From the NCBI RefSeq assembly GCF_002217655.1, contig NZ_NEWK01000001.1:444001-508000 (forward strand): a stretch of DNA of 64,000 bases. Reading direction: 5' to 3'. How positions within the stretch are numbered: position 1 is the first letter of the stretch; the number at the start of each line of letters is the position of its first letter. A program made the position numbers and the translations under genes. The DNA comes from Geobacillus thermocatenulatus. Lineage in GTDB: Bacteria > Bacillota > Bacilli > Bacillales > Anoxybacillaceae. Shown piece by piece: positions 1-8,462 of the stretch. The notes under the pieces were generated by a model, which saw only the letters and a list, made by a program, of their open reading frames with translations, searched no databases and was not told where the DNA came from.

Positions 1-652
1 CTATCAGGCGGGAACGGACGCCAGCGGCCAGCCGATCGTCAAAGGGCTGTATCCAGACATGCTCGCCAACTTGGACAAGCTCGCCTATACGTTCGGCACG
101 GTGTTCAACGCCGTTCATCAACAGGGCTACGGGTTAAACGGAAACACGAATCACCCGTTTTTTGACGGGATCAGTGCCGTGAGCGGCGCGGCGAACACGA
201 TCAAGCTCGCTGCCGACATCGACGATTTGGCGAACATCGCGGCGTCGACGAAAAGCGGGGAAACAGGGAACGGCAACAACGCCATCAACCTCGCCAACGT
301 CCGCAGCCTGCTTTTGTCCAATGCGACCGTTTCGCTGCAAGACGGCGTCTCCGTCAACTTGGCCTCCCTGAATTTGCCGCTTTCCTCAGGCACGGTCGAA
401 ACGAACTACCAAGGCTGGATCGGCCAGCTTGGCGTCGACGGCGAGCAGGCGAACCGGATGAAAACGAACAGCGAAACGCTGCGCCAGTCGGTGGAGGAAA
501 AGCGGCAGTCAGTGAGCTCCGTGTCGCTCGATGAAGAGATGATGAACATGATCAAATTCCAGCACGCCTACAACGCCGCGGCAAGGCAAATCACGGTGAT
601 TGACGAAATGCTCGATAAACTCATCAACGGCATGGGCGTCGTCGGAAGGTAG
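1..652 (+). CDS. flgK: Flagellar hook-associated protein 1, FlgK (C-terminal part)
   Basis: The reading frame is open from the window edge (codons in register with base 2), so the N-terminus lies outside. About 216 residues are visible. The C-terminus carries the usual axial-protein helix with SLDEEMMNMIKFQHAYNAA and ends ITVIDEMLDKLINGM, as FlgK does. FlgK is exported by the flagellar type III system and forms the first hook-filament junction ring. flgL follows after about 10 bp, the standard Bacillales flgK-flgL order. Identification rests on this C-terminal signature and on the neighbours. Confidence 0.95.
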   Translation, partial: YQAGTDASGQPIVKGLYPDMLANLDKLAYTFGTVFNAVHQQGYGLNGNTNHPFFDGISAVSGAANTIKLAADIDDLANIAASTKSGETGNGNNAINLANVRSLLLSNATVSLQDGVSVNLASLNLPLSSGTVETNYQGWIGQLGVDGEQANRMKTNSETLRQSVEEKRQSVSSVSLDEEMMNMIKFQHAYNAAARQITVIDEMLDKLINGMGVVGR

Positions 653-662
653 GTGAACGGTG

Positions 663-1556
663 ATGCGCATTACGCAAAGCATGTTGGCGAACAATACGCT
701 TAAGCAGATTGCCCGAAGCTACGCCAATTTGGACAAATACCAAACCCAGCTCTCGACAGGGAAAAAAATCACCCGCCCATCCGATGACCCTGTCGTCGCC
801 ATGAAAGGAATCGCCTATCGCTCGAATTTGGCGGAAGTCGAGCAGTTCAAACGCAACTTCTCGGAAGCGTACAACTGGGTGGAAAACTCCGATTCGGCGC
901 TTGACAAGGCGACGCAGGCGCTGCAGCGCATCCGCGAGCTCACCGTGCAGGCGAGCAACGACACATACGAAGAAACGCAGCGCCAGGCGATCGCCAAAGA
1001 AGTGCGCCAGTTGACGGAACATTTGGTCACGATCGCCAATACGAAAGTCGGCGACAAATACATCTTCAACGGGGCGAAAACGACGGAGCCGCCTGTGACG
1101 GTGAACCCGGACGGCACGATTTCCGTGTCGGCAAACAGCCAACAGCTGAACATTGAGCTCGCCAAAGGCATTTACATTCCGGTCAACATTCCGCCGAGCA
1201 CAGCGTTTGGCGCGGGCGGCGGATTGTTTTCCGACTTGCAAAACTTGGCCGTTTCCCTCGAAAATCCAAGCACGACCGGCGATGATGTAGCGGGCTATTT
1301 AGACAAACTCGACAGCCACTTGACGAATTTGCTCGGCGTCCGCGCCGAACTCGGCGCGCGCATGAACCGGATCGAGCTGATGGAAGACCGCATCGACAGC
1401 CAGCAGGTGATCGCGGAAAAAATGTTGTCGGACAACGAAGACGTTGATCTGGAAAAAGTCATCACTGATTTGAAAACGCAAGAAAGCGTCCACCGTGCGG
1501 CGTTGGCCGTCGGCGCGCGCGTCATTCAGCCGACGCTCGTTGACTTTTTGCGTTAA
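663..1556 (+). CDS. flgL: Flagellar hook-associated protein 3, FlgL
   Basis: This 297-residue protein begins MRITQSMLANNTLKQIARSY and has the flagellin-like N-terminal helix (QLSTGKKITRPSDDP, about residues 30-46) and a C-terminal helix ending in RVIQPTLVDFLR. FlgL is the second hook-filament junction protein. The start could be the GTG at 660 or the ATG at 663; ATG fits the family N-terminus and is spaced from the AGGTGAAC stretch at about 650. It is probably cotranscribed with flgK and the yviE-like gene. Confidence 0.95.
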   Translation: MRITQSMLANNTLKQIARSYANLDKYQTQLSTGKKITRPSDDPVVAMKGIAYRSNLAEVEQFKRNFSEAYNWVENSDSALDKATQALQRIRELTVQASNDTYEETQRQAIAKEVRQLTEHLVTIANTKVGDKYIFNGAKTTEPPVTVNPDGTISVSANSQQLNIELAKGIYIPVNIPPSTAFGAGGGLFSDLQNLAVSLENPSTTGDDVAGYLDKLDSHLTNLLGVRAELGARMNRIELMEDRIDSQQVIAEKMLSDNEDVDLEKVITDLKTQESVHRAALAVGARVIQPTLVDFLR

Positions 1557-1584
1557 ACTAGCGTAACGCCCGCCGAAAGGAGCG

Positions 1585-2145
1585 ATGGCTGTGCGCATTC
1601 CGCAGCTTAGGATGGAAGCGACGTACGCCAAGCTGGCGATCTCAAGCGAACGGGCGCGGCTTGACATCACCCAGCCGCCCGCGGAGATGACGATCGAGCA
1701 ACCGCCCGCTGACATGCGCATCGCCGCCATTCCCGCCCGCCTGACGATCGACCAGACCGAGGCGTGGGCGGCGGTCAACAACAAGCACGTGTTTCGGCTG
1801 ATCGAAGACGCGGCCGCTGACGGACGGCAAGCGGTGCTCGACTTCATCGAGCGCGCCGCCATTCAAGGCGATGAACTGATGCGCATTGAATACGGCGGTG
1901 ATCCCCTCGTGGAACAGGCGGAGGCCAACAGCGAAGGCCCGCCGCTTGAGTTGGGCATCGCCCTCGTCCCGCCGCCGTTTAGCGTCAAGGTCGACTATGA
2001 ACCGGGAAGGCTGGCGATCGACTGGAACACCTACGCGCCCCGCATCGATGTGAAACCGCATGCGCCGATCATCCGCTACCAGCAAGGGGCGGTCAAGATC
2101 GATCTCGCCCAGCGTCCGTCGCTTCACATTGACGTTGTCATTTGA
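1585..2145 (+). CDS. yviE: YviE-like DUF6470 protein
   Basis: The protein has 186 residues and no signal peptide or membrane segment. It shows repeated short beta-like units near the N-terminus (LDITQPPAEMTIEQPPADMRI in pieces, residues 25-47) and again near the end, rich in Pro, Ile and Asp. This matches the YviE/DUF6470 family, found between flgL and fliW in Bacillus. Its biochemical role is not established. A GAAAGGAG ribosome-binding site precedes the ATG. Its end is followed within about 22 bp by the fliW start, so it is part of the same operon. Confidence 0.85.
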   Translation: MAVRIPQLRMEATYAKLAISSERARLDITQPPAEMTIEQPPADMRIAAIPARLTIDQTEAWAAVNNKHVFRLIEDAAADGRQAVLDFIERAAIQGDELMRIEYGGDPLVEQAEANSEGPPLELGIALVPPPFSVKVDYEPGRLAIDWNTYAPRIDVKPHAPIIRYQQGAVKIDLAQRPSLHIDVVI

Positions 2146-2167
2146 GGAAAATGAGGAGGAGCAAGCA

Positions 2168-2602
2168 TTGAACATCGACACGAAATACCACGGAACAGTG
2201 GCGGTGAAGGAAGAAGACATCGTCCGCTTCCCCCACGGCCTGCCCGGATTTGCGGACGAGAAGCGGTTCGTCCTTTTGCCGCTTGCCGACACGCCGTTTG
2301 TCATCTTGCAGTCGGCCGAGACGCCTGCGCTCGGGTTTATCTTGATTGAGCCGTTTTCGTACTTTCCAACATACGAATTTGAACTGGATGATGCCGCGGC
2401 CGAACAGCTGGCGATCGAAAGCGAACGCGACATCGCTGTGTACGTCATTCTCACCGTCGCCGACCCGTTCGACAACACGACCGCGAACTTGCAGGCGCCG
2501 GTGGTCATCAACGCCCGCAAACGGCTCGGCAAGCAAGTGATCTTATCGAACACCCCATACAAAACGAAACACCGCCTTTTCCCCGAAAAAGCGGCGACGT
2601 AA
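2168..2602 (+). CDS. fliW: Flagellar assembly factor FliW
   Basis: The protein has 144 residues. FliW binds flagellin and, when free, binds CsrA and relieves its repression of hag translation; this partner-switch is known in B. subtilis. The sequence shows the family core [19 protein letters not shown] at about residues 17-35 and [14 protein letters not shown]-like residues near the C-terminus (here [14 protein letters not shown]). The frame is open further upstream to 2060 inside the previous gene, but a strong GAGGAGG at about 2154-2160 points to the TTG at 2168, and the family N-terminus agrees. csrA starts 13 bp after the stop. Confidence 0.93.
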   Translation: MNIDTKYHGTVAVKEEDIVRFPHGLPGFADEKRFVLLPLADTPFVILQSAETPALGFILIEPFSYFPTYEFELDDAAAEQLAIESERDIAVYVILTVADPFDNTTANLQAPVVINARKRLGKQVILSNTPYKTKHRLFPEKAAT

Positions 2603-2615
2603 AGGAGGCGGCCTG

Positions 2616-2855
2616 ATGCTTGTCCTAACGCGCAAAATCAAAGAAGCGATTCAAATCGGCGACGATATCGAAATCACCGTCCTCGCCATCCAAGGCGACC
2701 AAGTGAAGCTTGGCATCAACGCGCCCAAATCGATCGACATTCACCGCAAAGAAGTGTACCTCGCCATCCAAGCGGAAAACAACGCCGCCTCCGAAGCGTC
2801 CGAAGCCTCGCTCGCTGAACTGACCGCCAAGCTGAAACAATGGAAACAACCATAA
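2616..2855 (+). CDS. csrA: Carbon storage regulator / translational repressor CsrA
   Basis: This is a 79-residue CsrA with the family start [20 protein letters not shown] and the RNA-contact region [15 protein letters not shown] at about residues 37-51. It binds GGA motifs in mRNA leaders. In Bacillus its target is the hag leader, and exactly such sites lie in the hag leader 150 bp downstream. It has a good AAAGGAGG ribosome-binding site. It is the last gene of the operon and is followed by a strong hairpin terminator. The C-terminal tail ([18 protein letters not shown]) is helical and somewhat longer than in many homologues. Confidence 0.97.
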   Translation: MLVLTRKIKEAIQIGDDIEITVLAIQGDQVKLGINAPKSIDIHRKEVYLAIQAENNAASEASEASLAELTAKLKQWKQP

Positions 2856-2860
2856 CGTCG

Positions 2861-2884
2861 AAGCGCCCAAGCGGCGCTTTTTTC
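2861..2884 (+). terminator. Terminator after csrA
   Basis: The stem AAGCGCC (2861-2867) pairs with GGCGCTT (2873-2879) across a 5-nt loop and runs directly into T residues. It separates the flgK-csrA operon from the sigma-D promoter of hag. Confidence 0.85.
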
Positions 2885-2916
2885 GCTCCATCGACAAAAA
2901 ATTTAAATTTCCCTAT

Positions 2917-2942
2917 TAAACTTCCAAAAAACGCGCCGATAT
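2917..2942 (+). promoter_or_regulatory. Sigma-D (motility) promoter of hag
   Basis: The -35 TAAA at 2917-2920 and the -10 GCCGATAT at 2935-2942 are separated by 14 nt. Both match the known sigma-D consensus exactly. Transcription would start about 7 nt downstream and give a leader of roughly 95 nt before hag. Confidence 0.93.
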
Positions 2943-2962
2943 AAAAAGTGAGCGCGGCATCC

Positions 2963-3040
2963 GGCGAAAGGCGGCCGACTTTCGCCCCGTGCCGATGACT
3001 TCCACAGGGACGTGGAAGAGAATATCCATTCAAGGAGGAA
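2963..3040 (+). promoter_or_regulatory. hag mRNA leader with two CsrA-type GGA sites
   Basis: There are two hairpins. The first pairs GGCGAAAG (2963-2970) with CTTTCGCC (2979-2986). The second pairs CTTCCAC (2999-3005) with GTGGAAG (3012-3018) and presents AGGGAC in its loop, the classic CsrA high-affinity geometry. A second GGA lies in the Shine-Dalgarno AAGGAGG (3032-3038), so a CsrA dimer could bridge loop and ribosome-binding site. This is the arrangement described for B. subtilis hag; its action here is inferred. Confidence 0.8.
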
Positions 3041-3046
3041 GAAACT

Positions 3047-4027
3047 ATGCGAATCAACCACAACATCGCGGCGTTGAATACGTATCGGCAGTTGACGGCC
3101 AATACGACCAACGCTTCGAAATCCATTGAAAAACTTTCGTCTGGCCTCCGCATCAACCGCGCGGGCGACGATGCAGCAGGTCTTGCAATCTCGGAAAAAA
3201 TGCGCGGCCAAATTCGCGGGTTGGAGCAGGCAAGCCGCAACGCCCAAGACGGCATCTCGCTCATCCAAACGGCGGAAGGTGCGCTGAATGAAGTGCACTC
3301 CATCCTGCAGCGGATGCGCGAGCTGGCAACGCAGGCGGCCAACAGCACGAATACGCAAGCAGACCGCGAGCAGCTGCAAAAAGAGTTCAACCAATTGACG
3401 TCCGAAATCAACCGGATCGGCAATACGACGGAATTCAACACGCAAAAATTGCTGAACGGCAATGTGAGCGGCGCGAGCCCAATTAAACTGCAAATCGGGG
3501 CGAACACCAATCAGTCGTTTGAAATTAAAATTTTCGACATGCGCGCCCGAGCGCTTGGATTGGCAGGGGCGTCTGGTCAGAGTGCCAACACTATCGGCGC
3601 GGCCACCACGGCAAACGGTACATCGGTATCCTCCGTATTGTCTGGCGGCATCGCGAAAGCGAATTTTGCTGGGGGACAGGCTAACCAGCTAACAGACGTC
3701 AGCTCGGCAGGCACGGCCGAATATGCTTTAGATATCATGTCTTTCAGCGGCGCAACGGCGGCGATTTCAAAAATTGACATTGCGATCAACACCGTTTCGA
3801 CGGAGCGCGCCCGCCTCGGTTCTTATCAAAACCGCTTAGAGCATACGATCAACAACTTGGATACGTCGGCGGAAAACTTGACGGCGGCGGAATCGCGCAT
3901 CCGCGACGTCGATATGGCGAAGGAAATGATGGAATTTACGAAACAAAACATTCTCACCCAAGCGGCCCAATCGATGTTGGCGCAAGCAAACCAACAGCCG
4001 CAGAGCGTGCTTCAGCTGCTGCGATAA
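3047..4027 (+). CDS. hag: Flagellin (Hag)
   Basis: The protein has 326 residues with conserved flagellin ends: MRINHNIAALNTYRQL at the start, GLRINRAGDDAAGLAISEKM at about residues 32-51, and AMSMLAQANQQPQSVLQLLR-type residues at the C-terminus (here AQSMLAQANQQPQSVLQLLR). The central part (about 160-230) is short, variable and rich in Ser, Thr, Gly and Ala. That is where O-linked glycans are normally attached, which fits the glycosylation island that follows. Control appears to be sigma-D transcription plus CsrA-type leader repression. Confidence 0.98.
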   Translation: MRINHNIAALNTYRQLTANTTNASKSIEKLSSGLRINRAGDDAAGLAISEKMRGQIRGLEQASRNAQDGISLIQTAEGALNEVHSILQRMRELATQAANSTNTQADREQLQKEFNQLTSEINRIGNTTEFNTQKLLNGNVSGASPIKLQIGANTNQSFEIKIFDMRARALGLAGASGQSANTIGAATTANGTSVSSVLSGGIAKANFAGGQANQLTDVSSAGTAEYALDIMSFSGATAAISKIDIAINTVSTERARLGSYQNRLEHTINNLDTSAENLTAAESRIRDVDMAKEMMEFTKQNILTQAAQSMLAQANQQPQSVLQLLR

Positions 4028-4043
4028 TCGAAAAAAGCAATCA

Positions 4044-4082
4044 GGCCTCTTCTCGACCTAGGGGAGAGGCCGTTCTCTTTTA
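4044..4082 (+). terminator. Terminator after hag
   Basis: The stem GGCCTCT (4044-4050) pairs with AGAGGCC (4065-4071), extended inward by G-T and G-C pairs, and is followed by a CGTTCTCTTTT tract. Confidence 0.8.
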
Positions 4083-4200
4083 TTTTGTTCGGAATAATTT
4101 TCCGAATCTCATTCGCTTCACACGGACAAAAATGATCCGATAATAATGATAGAAGGTGTCAGAGAGTAGTCGACAAATCTCGTGTAGGAGAGTGCAGGAC

Positions 4201-4785
4201 ATGCAGCTCAACATTTTCGGACAGACGTTTGACTATCGCAATGATCGATCAGAGCTTGAAGCGATGTTCCAAAAAATCTTCTCCATGATTGACGAGGCGG
4301 ATCGGCAATTGAGCCATCTCGTCATCGATGGCGTCGAAGTATATGACGATTTTGAGACCTATGTGGAGGAACGAATCGATTTCATCCGCACGATTGACGT
4401 TGTAGCGGTGACAATCGAACAATACATACAAGATGTACTCCAGACGATGCATTCGTATTTGATGCGCGCCTTGCCAGAGATTGAGCGCATCATTGATGAG
4501 TTTTACCAAACGCCTTCGGAAGATGCGTGGATGCGATTCGAGCAAATGCTGGAAGGAATCCAATGGATCGACCAAGCTCTTTATTGGCTCACCGAACACC
4601 CGAAACATTCGCTTGATCGGCAAGCGCTCGCTCGCATTCGGGAAACGCTGGCGGAACAATTGCGGCAATTGCTTGAAGCTGTAGAAGCAGGCGACGCGAT
4701 TTTGATCGCCGACTTGATTCAGTATGAGATCAAGCCGCTATGGAAGGAAATGACCGAGCATGTCCAAACAAACGTGGTCAACTAA
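4201..4785 (+). CDS. Unrecognised helical protein at the head of the glycosylation island
   Basis: I do not recognise a named family. The protein has about 194 residues, is acidic, almost entirely helical in character, and has no signal peptide or membrane segment. Long amphipathic stretches such as RALPEIERIIDEFYQ and ETLAEQLRQLLEAVEAG suggest a helical bundle, like a chaperone or adaptor. The frame is open from 4156, but TAGGAG at about 4185 favours the ATG at 4201. It lies between hag and the PseB-like gene, 28 bp before the latter, so a role in flagellin modification or its control is plausible but unproven. Confidence 0.7.
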   Translation: MQLNIFGQTFDYRNDRSELEAMFQKIFSMIDEADRQLSHLVIDGVEVYDDFETYVEERIDFIRTIDVVAVTIEQYIQDVLQTMHSYLMRALPEIERIIDEFYQTPSEDAWMRFEQMLEGIQWIDQALYWLTEHPKHSLDRQALARIRETLAEQLRQLLEAVEAGDAILIADLIQYEIKPLWKEMTEHVQTNVVN

Positions 4786-4813
4786 ACAGAGACAGCAAAG
4801 GCAGTGAACCGAA

Positions 4814-5821
4814 TTGAGCATTTACACAGGAAAAAAAATCTTAATTATCGGCGGCACGGGGACGATCGGGCAGCATCTCACCAAAGCGCTCTTGCAGCAT
4901 GACCCGAGCGTCATTCGCATTTTCAGCCGCGATGAGCATAAACAGTTTGAACTGGCGCAACAATTCAAACAACATGCCCAAGTGCTTCGCTATTTAATCG
5001 GAGATGTCCGCGACGAAGCGCGGGTGCTGCGGGCGATGGAAGATATTGACTACGTCTTTCATCTCGCCGCCATGAAGCATGTGCCCGCTTGTGAATACAA
5101 TCCGTTTGAAGCGGTGAAAACGAACATCATCGGCACGCAAAATGTCATTCAAGCCGCTTTGAGCGCCGGAGTGAAAAAGGTGTTATTCACTAGCACGGAT
5201 AAGGCCATTTCGCCAACGAACACGTACGGCGCCACAAAGTTGGCAGCGGAACGGTTGATCGCGGCGACCGAATATCAAAAAGGGCCGAAGCAAACAATTT
5301 TCTCGGCGGTGCGGTTCGGCAATGTCATGGGGTCGCGTGGTTCGGTCATTCCGTTGTTTAAAAAGCAGATTTTAGAGGATCGGGAAGTGACCGTCACCCA
5401 TATGGACATGCTTCGCTACATGATGACGCCGTCGCAGGCCATTTCTCTCCTTTTGAAAGCGAACGAACTGGCCGTGGGCGGAGAAGTGTTCGTGCTGAAA
5501 ATGCCCGTGGTGGCGCTGAAAGATTTAGTTGAGGTGATGATTGAAGAAGTCACCAAGAAATATCGCATCAACGAGCCCATTCGCATCAAAGAGATCGGCT
5601 TGCGCCCGGGGGAAAAAATGTACGAAGAGCTGATGACAGAAGACGAAGCGCATACGGCGTGGGAAACGGACGACATGTATGTGATCGGCCCTCCCTTCGG
5701 CTGGAAGCCGCATGCCTATCCAAAGGAATCGAGCATCCGCCCGTGCCAAAACCCGTTTCAAGGCGAGATGATTGAGAAAGAAACATTGCGCCGTTGGATT
5801 TTGGCAGAGGGCTTAATATAG
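4814..5821 (+). CDS. PseB/CapD-like nucleotide-sugar 4,6-dehydratase
   Basis: This 335-residue extended SDR has the NAD(P)-binding motif GGTGTIGQH (about residues 14-22), the FHLAAMKHVP segment, STDKAISPTNTYGATKLAAE (about 127-146) with the catalytic Tyr-x-x-x-Lys, and a C-terminal RPGEKMYEELMTEDEA. The last two are typical of inverting UDP-GlcNAc 4,6-dehydratases (PseB/FlaA1/CapD). PseB makes the first intermediate of pseudaminic acid from UDP-GlcNAc. Glycine loop TIG instead of the usual SFG shows it is a divergent member. With pseC, pseG, pseI and pseF-like genes in the same island, PseB is the best functional guess. The start is a TTG with a weak ribosome-binding site. Confidence 0.8.
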   Translation: MSIYTGKKILIIGGTGTIGQHLTKALLQHDPSVIRIFSRDEHKQFELAQQFKQHAQVLRYLIGDVRDEARVLRAMEDIDYVFHLAAMKHVPACEYNPFEAVKTNIIGTQNVIQAALSAGVKKVLFTSTDKAISPTNTYGATKLAAERLIAATEYQKGPKQTIFSAVRFGNVMGSRGSVIPLFKKQILEDREVTVTHMDMLRYMMTPSQAISLLLKANELAVGGEVFVLKMPVVALKDLVEVMIEEVTKKYRINEPIRIKEIGLRPGEKMYEELMTEDEAHTAWETDDMYVIGPPFGWKPHAYPKESSIRPCQNPFQGEMIEKETLRRWILAEGLI

Positions 5822-5844
5822 GAGGAACGGTGAGTGATTAAGAG

Positions 5845-8121
5845 ATGAGCATCATGTTGTTGGCAGAAAATGAGCGCTTTTTGCAAAACCACTATCCATC
5901 CATTTGGCAGCTATGGAAGCAAATTGAGCATGCTCCGATTTGGTCGCAATATGAAATCGTCCGGTCCCATGCTGGGCCGCCGACGATTCAAATTTATGTG
6001 GATGGACGCCCGCTGTATTTGCACAGCAAATACAATCCCGAACAGGAAGCCGAGCGCCTCGCCCAGCAGTTCAAAGACCAAGTGGAGCAATGCGACCATT
6101 TATTTTTTTACGGCATCGGGCTTGGGTATCATGTTGAAAAACTGTTATCCATGTTTCCTGATAAGTCGTTCACCATTTATGAACCGAATCCGTGGGTCTT
6201 TTTCCGCTTTCTGTCGTGCAAACGGGTGACCGAATGGCCGCTTCATCGGCTTCGCTATTTGTATGTCGAAACGGACGAGGAATCGCGCAGGCAGTTTTTT
6301 GCTGAGTTTGCCAACGCGCTCGAGACGAATGTGGGGCTTGTGGCGCTGCCAAGCTATGAGCGCATTTTCGTCGACCAATATCGACAATTTGTCCAACAGT
6401 TTCGAGATATTCTCCAGTCGAAGCGCATCAATTTGGCGACAGAATTTGCCTTTAGCAAACGTTGGACCCTAAACAGCGTTATGAACTTGCCGACAACGTT
6501 GCGATCGCCGAGCATTTTCAGCCGGAAAGAGCATTTTCGTTCCAAGCCGGTCTTGCTCGTGGCCGCTGGGCCGTCTCTGCAGGAGGAATATGACAACCTT
6601 CGCTATATAAAGGAAAAAGGGCTGGCCTATATCTTTGCCGTCGGATCGGCGAATCGAGCGTTAGTGGCGAACGGCATCCTTCCTGACGCTGTTTGCACGT
6701 ATGATCCACAGGCTCATAATTTCGCTGTGTTTTGGGACATGATTGACAAAGGCATTGACGCCCACGTGCCGATGATTTACGGGACAAGCGTCGGATACGA
6801 AACGATTCAAAAATACAAAGGGCCAAAGTTTTATGCCGTGACATCTCAAGATACAGTCACGCCATACTACTTGGACAGCCTTGACCGCAGCGAAGTCATT
6901 GATGATGCGTTTTCGATCGCCATCATTACATTGCAAATCTTGGCGAAGCTGGAAGCGAATCCTGTCATTCTTGTCGGGCAAAATTTCGCCTTCCGCGACA
7001 ATTACTATTATGCGAAAGAAATCAAACGGGGAGAAAAGCAGACGGCTGAAGTGCTCGAACATGAGCGGCGCGGCCTCATGCAAGTGAAGGACGTATACGG
7101 ACATCTTGTCACGACGAATGAATCGCTCAACCAAATGCGGCTGCTGATGGAGCACTATATCCAGAAGTATGCTCAGATCGAGGTCATCAACACGACAAAA
7201 GGTGGTGCGGATATTGCTGGTGCTCCATTCGTTCCGCTGGAGGCCGTCATTCAAACTCGGTTGACGCAGAAAGCCGTGAATGAAAACTGGCATGGCGGTC
7301 AAGAAAGCAACGGGATGCAAGGGGTGGAAGACAAAATCGGGAGCATGAAGCGTGCGATGACCGATTTCATCAAGAGATACAATGAACTTGAAGCCATGTT
7401 TCATGAGTTGGAGCAGGCCGCTATTCGAAAAAAAGAAGACAAATTGCACAAATTATTCGCTCTCTTCGATGAACGGTTTCGCCGCTTGACCAAAAACGAC
7501 TTTTTTGACGTGTACGTACGGCCTGTCGTTCGTGTCTATACGGAAATGTTGCAAAAGGAAGCGCACCACATCCGCAAAGAGCAAGACCCCGTGGTGAAAG
7601 CGGGCAAGGTGGTTCGGGCGTTCCGCAGTTATTTGCATCTATGCCAACAAGTCTACAACGACATGGCGCCGTTGGTGCAAACATACTTGCACCCCGCCCT
7701 GAAACAGAAGGACGATGGCTGGAAGAGACGCGAATGCATATCTAGTGAATTTCAATACATCGGCCAATGGCGGAAAAAGGAGATCAGAATTGAAAAACAA
7801 TCGTCCGGGGAAGCGGAGGTGATCAGCGCATATTACGAAACGAACGAACCGAATGCCACGATTAAGTTTACGTTTAAAGGGACGGCGCTTCGGGTGATTG
7901 GGGCGAGGCACGCGGAGTGTTCGGATGAGATTCGAATCGCAATTGACGGTCATATTGAAAAATTTTCGGGCAGAGAAAAACGCGTACATCCCCCCTTTCC
8001 ACCTAGTTTTAACCAGTTATTATTCGAAAAGCATAATTTGAATGTTGGAGAACATGTGGTGGAAATTGGGTTGCAAGGTGATGGTTGGTTTCTTTTTCAA
8101 GGGGTCGAATGGCAGGAATGA
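5845..8121 (+). CDS. Motility accessory factor (Maf, DUF115) nonulosonate transferase with extra C-terminal domain
   Basis: The protein has 758 residues. The Maf/MAF_flag10 core starts near residue 232 with KPVLLVAAGPSLQEEYDNL and continues past AVGSANRALVANGILPDAV and DPQAHNFAVF. Maf proteins transfer pseudaminic or legionaminic acid from the CMP-sugar to flagellin Ser/Thr in the cytoplasm. After a helical linker (about 500-620), residues from about 640 on form a beta-rich extension (YYETNEPNATIKFTFKGTAL, ALRVIGARH, LNVGEHVVEIGLQGDGWF) that looks like a small carbohydrate-binding-type jelly roll. GGAGGAACGG lies 17-25 bp upstream of the ATG, so initiation is not obvious; ATG 5854 is an alternative. 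Confidence 0.88.
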   Translation: MSIMLLAENERFLQNHYPSIWQLWKQIEHAPIWSQYEIVRSHAGPPTIQIYVDGRPLYLHSKYNPEQEAERLAQQFKDQVEQCDHLFFYGIGLGYHVEKLLSMFPDKSFTIYEPNPWVFFRFLSCKRVTEWPLHRLRYLYVETDEESRRQFFAEFANALETNVGLVALPSYERIFVDQYRQFVQQFRDILQSKRINLATEFAFSKRWTLNSVMNLPTTLRSPSIFSRKEHFRSKPVLLVAAGPSLQEEYDNLRYIKEKGLAYIFAVGSANRALVANGILPDAVCTYDPQAHNFAVFWDMIDKGIDAHVPMIYGTSVGYETIQKYKGPKFYAVTSQDTVTPYYLDSLDRSEVIDDAFSIAIITLQILAKLEANPVILVGQNFAFRDNYYYAKEIKRGEKQTAEVLEHERRGLMQVKDVYGHLVTTNESLNQMRLLMEHYIQKYAQIEVINTTKGGADIAGAPFVPLEAVIQTRLTQKAVNENWHGGQESNGMQGVEDKIGSMKRAMTDFIKRYNELEAMFHELEQAAIRKKEDKLHKLFALFDERFRRLTKNDFFDVYVRPVVRVYTEMLQKEAHHIRKEQDPVVKAGKVVRAFRSYLHLCQQVYNDMAPLVQTYLHPALKQKDDGWKRRECISSEFQYIGQWRKKEIRIEKQSSGEAEVISAYYETNEPNATIKFTFKGTALRVIGARHAECSDEIRIAIDGHIEKFSGREKRVHPPFPPSFNQLLFEKHNLNVGEHVVEIGLQGDGWFLFQGVEWQE

Positions 8122-8135
8122 ATAAGAAAAAGGTC

Positions 8136-8387
8136 ATCACCACAACCTTATACTTGACAAGCCGTAAAGTTTCCTATATACGCAGAAATTATAAATTTAC
8201 CGATTTTTCTAATATTTATGAATATGGATGTTTAGAAAAATATCAAGTGGGCTCTTCACCAAAAGTTGTACTTGATTTTTTCTGAACATACCCTATTTAC
8301 GCTTGTGAGGGAAAATCAACAAATCAGCGCTTTTTGCACATCTTTGCGCAGGAAACTGTATTGCTTGTCAAGTACATGTTGCGGTGA
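8136..8387. repeat. Element bounded by inverted CACAAC...ACTTGACAAG motif
   Basis: The left end ATCACCACAACCTTATACTTGACAAG (quoted in two parts: ATCACCACAACC, TTATACTTGACAAG) occupies 8136-8161. Its inverted counterpart, read on the minus strand as TCACCGCAAC then ATGTACTTGACAAG, occupies 8364-8387. A third related copy lies at 49236-49259. The interior is AT-rich and holds no convincing gene; a 66-codon frame crossing it is interrupted relative to any known protein. It fills most of the 341-bp gap between the Maf and methyltransferase genes and is probably a decayed mobile element. Confidence 0.55.
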
Positions 8388-8462
8388 AGATCCATCAAGT
8401 GTAACTATTGGTAAAAAATAAAAAAGTAATTTGAAAGATTCATCTGTGCAAGGAACAGGAGA

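Noticed and set aside
8085-8285. 66-codon frame after the Maf gene
   Set aside because: It starts inside the Maf gene, crosses the inverted-repeat element and resembles no protein.
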